A stretch of 64,000 nt of DNA, taken from positions 166,677 through 230,676 of the forward strand of contig NZ_MUNU01000010.1 of NCBI RefSeq assembly GCF_002001085.1, written 5' to 3'. A model generated the notes under the pieces. That model was given only the letters and a program-made list of their open reading frames with translations, did no database searches and had not been told where the DNA came from. This document shows positions 63,980-64,000 of the stretch, in pieces; positions within the stretch are counted from its first letter, which is position 1; each line of letters opens with the position of its first letter. Position numbers and translations under genes: made by a program. Origin of the DNA: Rhodanobacter sp. B05 (GTDB taxonomy: Bacteria > Pseudomonadota > Gammaproteobacteria > Xanthomonadales > Rhodanobacteraceae).

Positions 63980-64000
63980 GCCCCTGGCGGTGACCTACTC
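63980..64000 (-). rRNA. rrf: 5S rRNA, 3' end only (gene continues beyond the window)
   Basis: On the minus strand the last bases read GAGTAGGTCACCGCCAGGGG, the standard 3' end of gammaproteobacterial 5S rRNA (GAGTAGG, then the strand pairing with the 5' CCUGGCGG). The body of the gene is off the window to the right. Confidence 0.8.

Noticed and set aside
63694..64000. CRISPR-like regular repeats
   Set aside because: The unit is a terminator plus 5S tail, spacers are not unique and there are no cas genes; it is an rRNA terminator array.

Overview
The window is GC-rich, tightly packed proteobacterial chromosome. The protein set (AmpE-like protein, ErpA, RppH, separate GlyQ and GlyS, Bfd/Bfr, AraC-type XylR, TonB receptors paired with glycoside hydrolases) and the tail of a 5S rRNA at the right edge point to a gammaproteobacterium of the Xanthomonadales, most likely Rhodanobacteraceae (Rhodanobacter, Dyella, Frateuria or Luteibacter type). 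The lineage is an inference from gene content, not from a database match.

Region 1 (1-19.95 kb, mostly minus strand) is a xyloglucan and xylo-oligosaccharide locus in three transcription units. Unit A has a GH74 endo-xyloglucanase, a CE20-like acetylesterase, a GH35 beta-galactosidase and the start of a GH3 enzyme. Unit B has a TonB-dependent receptor and a GH43_12-like enzyme. Unit C has xylA, xylB, a xylose-type MFS porter and a Tat-exported GH43 enzyme. Upstream of all three lies the same 55-bp element, and the AraC-type XylR gene diverges from xylA. One xylose-responsive regulator therefore probably drives the whole system. Ahead of GH74 there is a scar that looks like a deleted second TonB receptor.

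Region 2 (19.95-21 kb) is a genomic-island remnant. An integrase N-terminus is fused to an internal fragment of the DNA ADP-ribosylating toxin DarT, next to a tRNA-Met(CAT) gene and integrase-arm-like repeats.

Region 3 (21.1-49.5 kb) holds rppH, a TonB receptor with a GH63-like enzyme, a GntR/FCD regulator, a PIN/AbrB toxin-antitoxin pair, a kinase and phospho-lyase pair, and a galactose operon. That operon contains GH42, dgoK, dgoA, dgoD, an SDR dehydrogenase, an SMP-30 lactonase and a GalP-like porter, which is a complete oxidative De Ley-Doudoroff route from galactosides to pyruvate and glyceraldehyde-3-phosphate. Two tandem GH27 alpha-galactosidases and galM lie further right. Related TTGTA-type palindromes precede the receptor, the GntR gene, the GH42/kinase divergent promoter and the GH27/galM divergent promoter, suggesting one GntR regulon. 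Between the halves, 40.9-45.9 kb is an accessory patch: aldehyde dehydrogenase, VOC protein with its TetR regulator, an MFS pseudogene broken by an 11-bp duplication, and an AraC regulator.

Region 4 (49.5-64 kb) is housekeeping: bfd, bfr, a coiled-coil membrane protein, bactofilin, erpA, nudC, ampE-like, an LplT/PlsC fusion, an XRE-like protein, glyS, glyQ, a PilB/GspE-like ATPase, a GATase and a rhomboid protease. The right edge has three tandem copies of an rRNA-operon terminator, each carrying a copy of the 5S tail.
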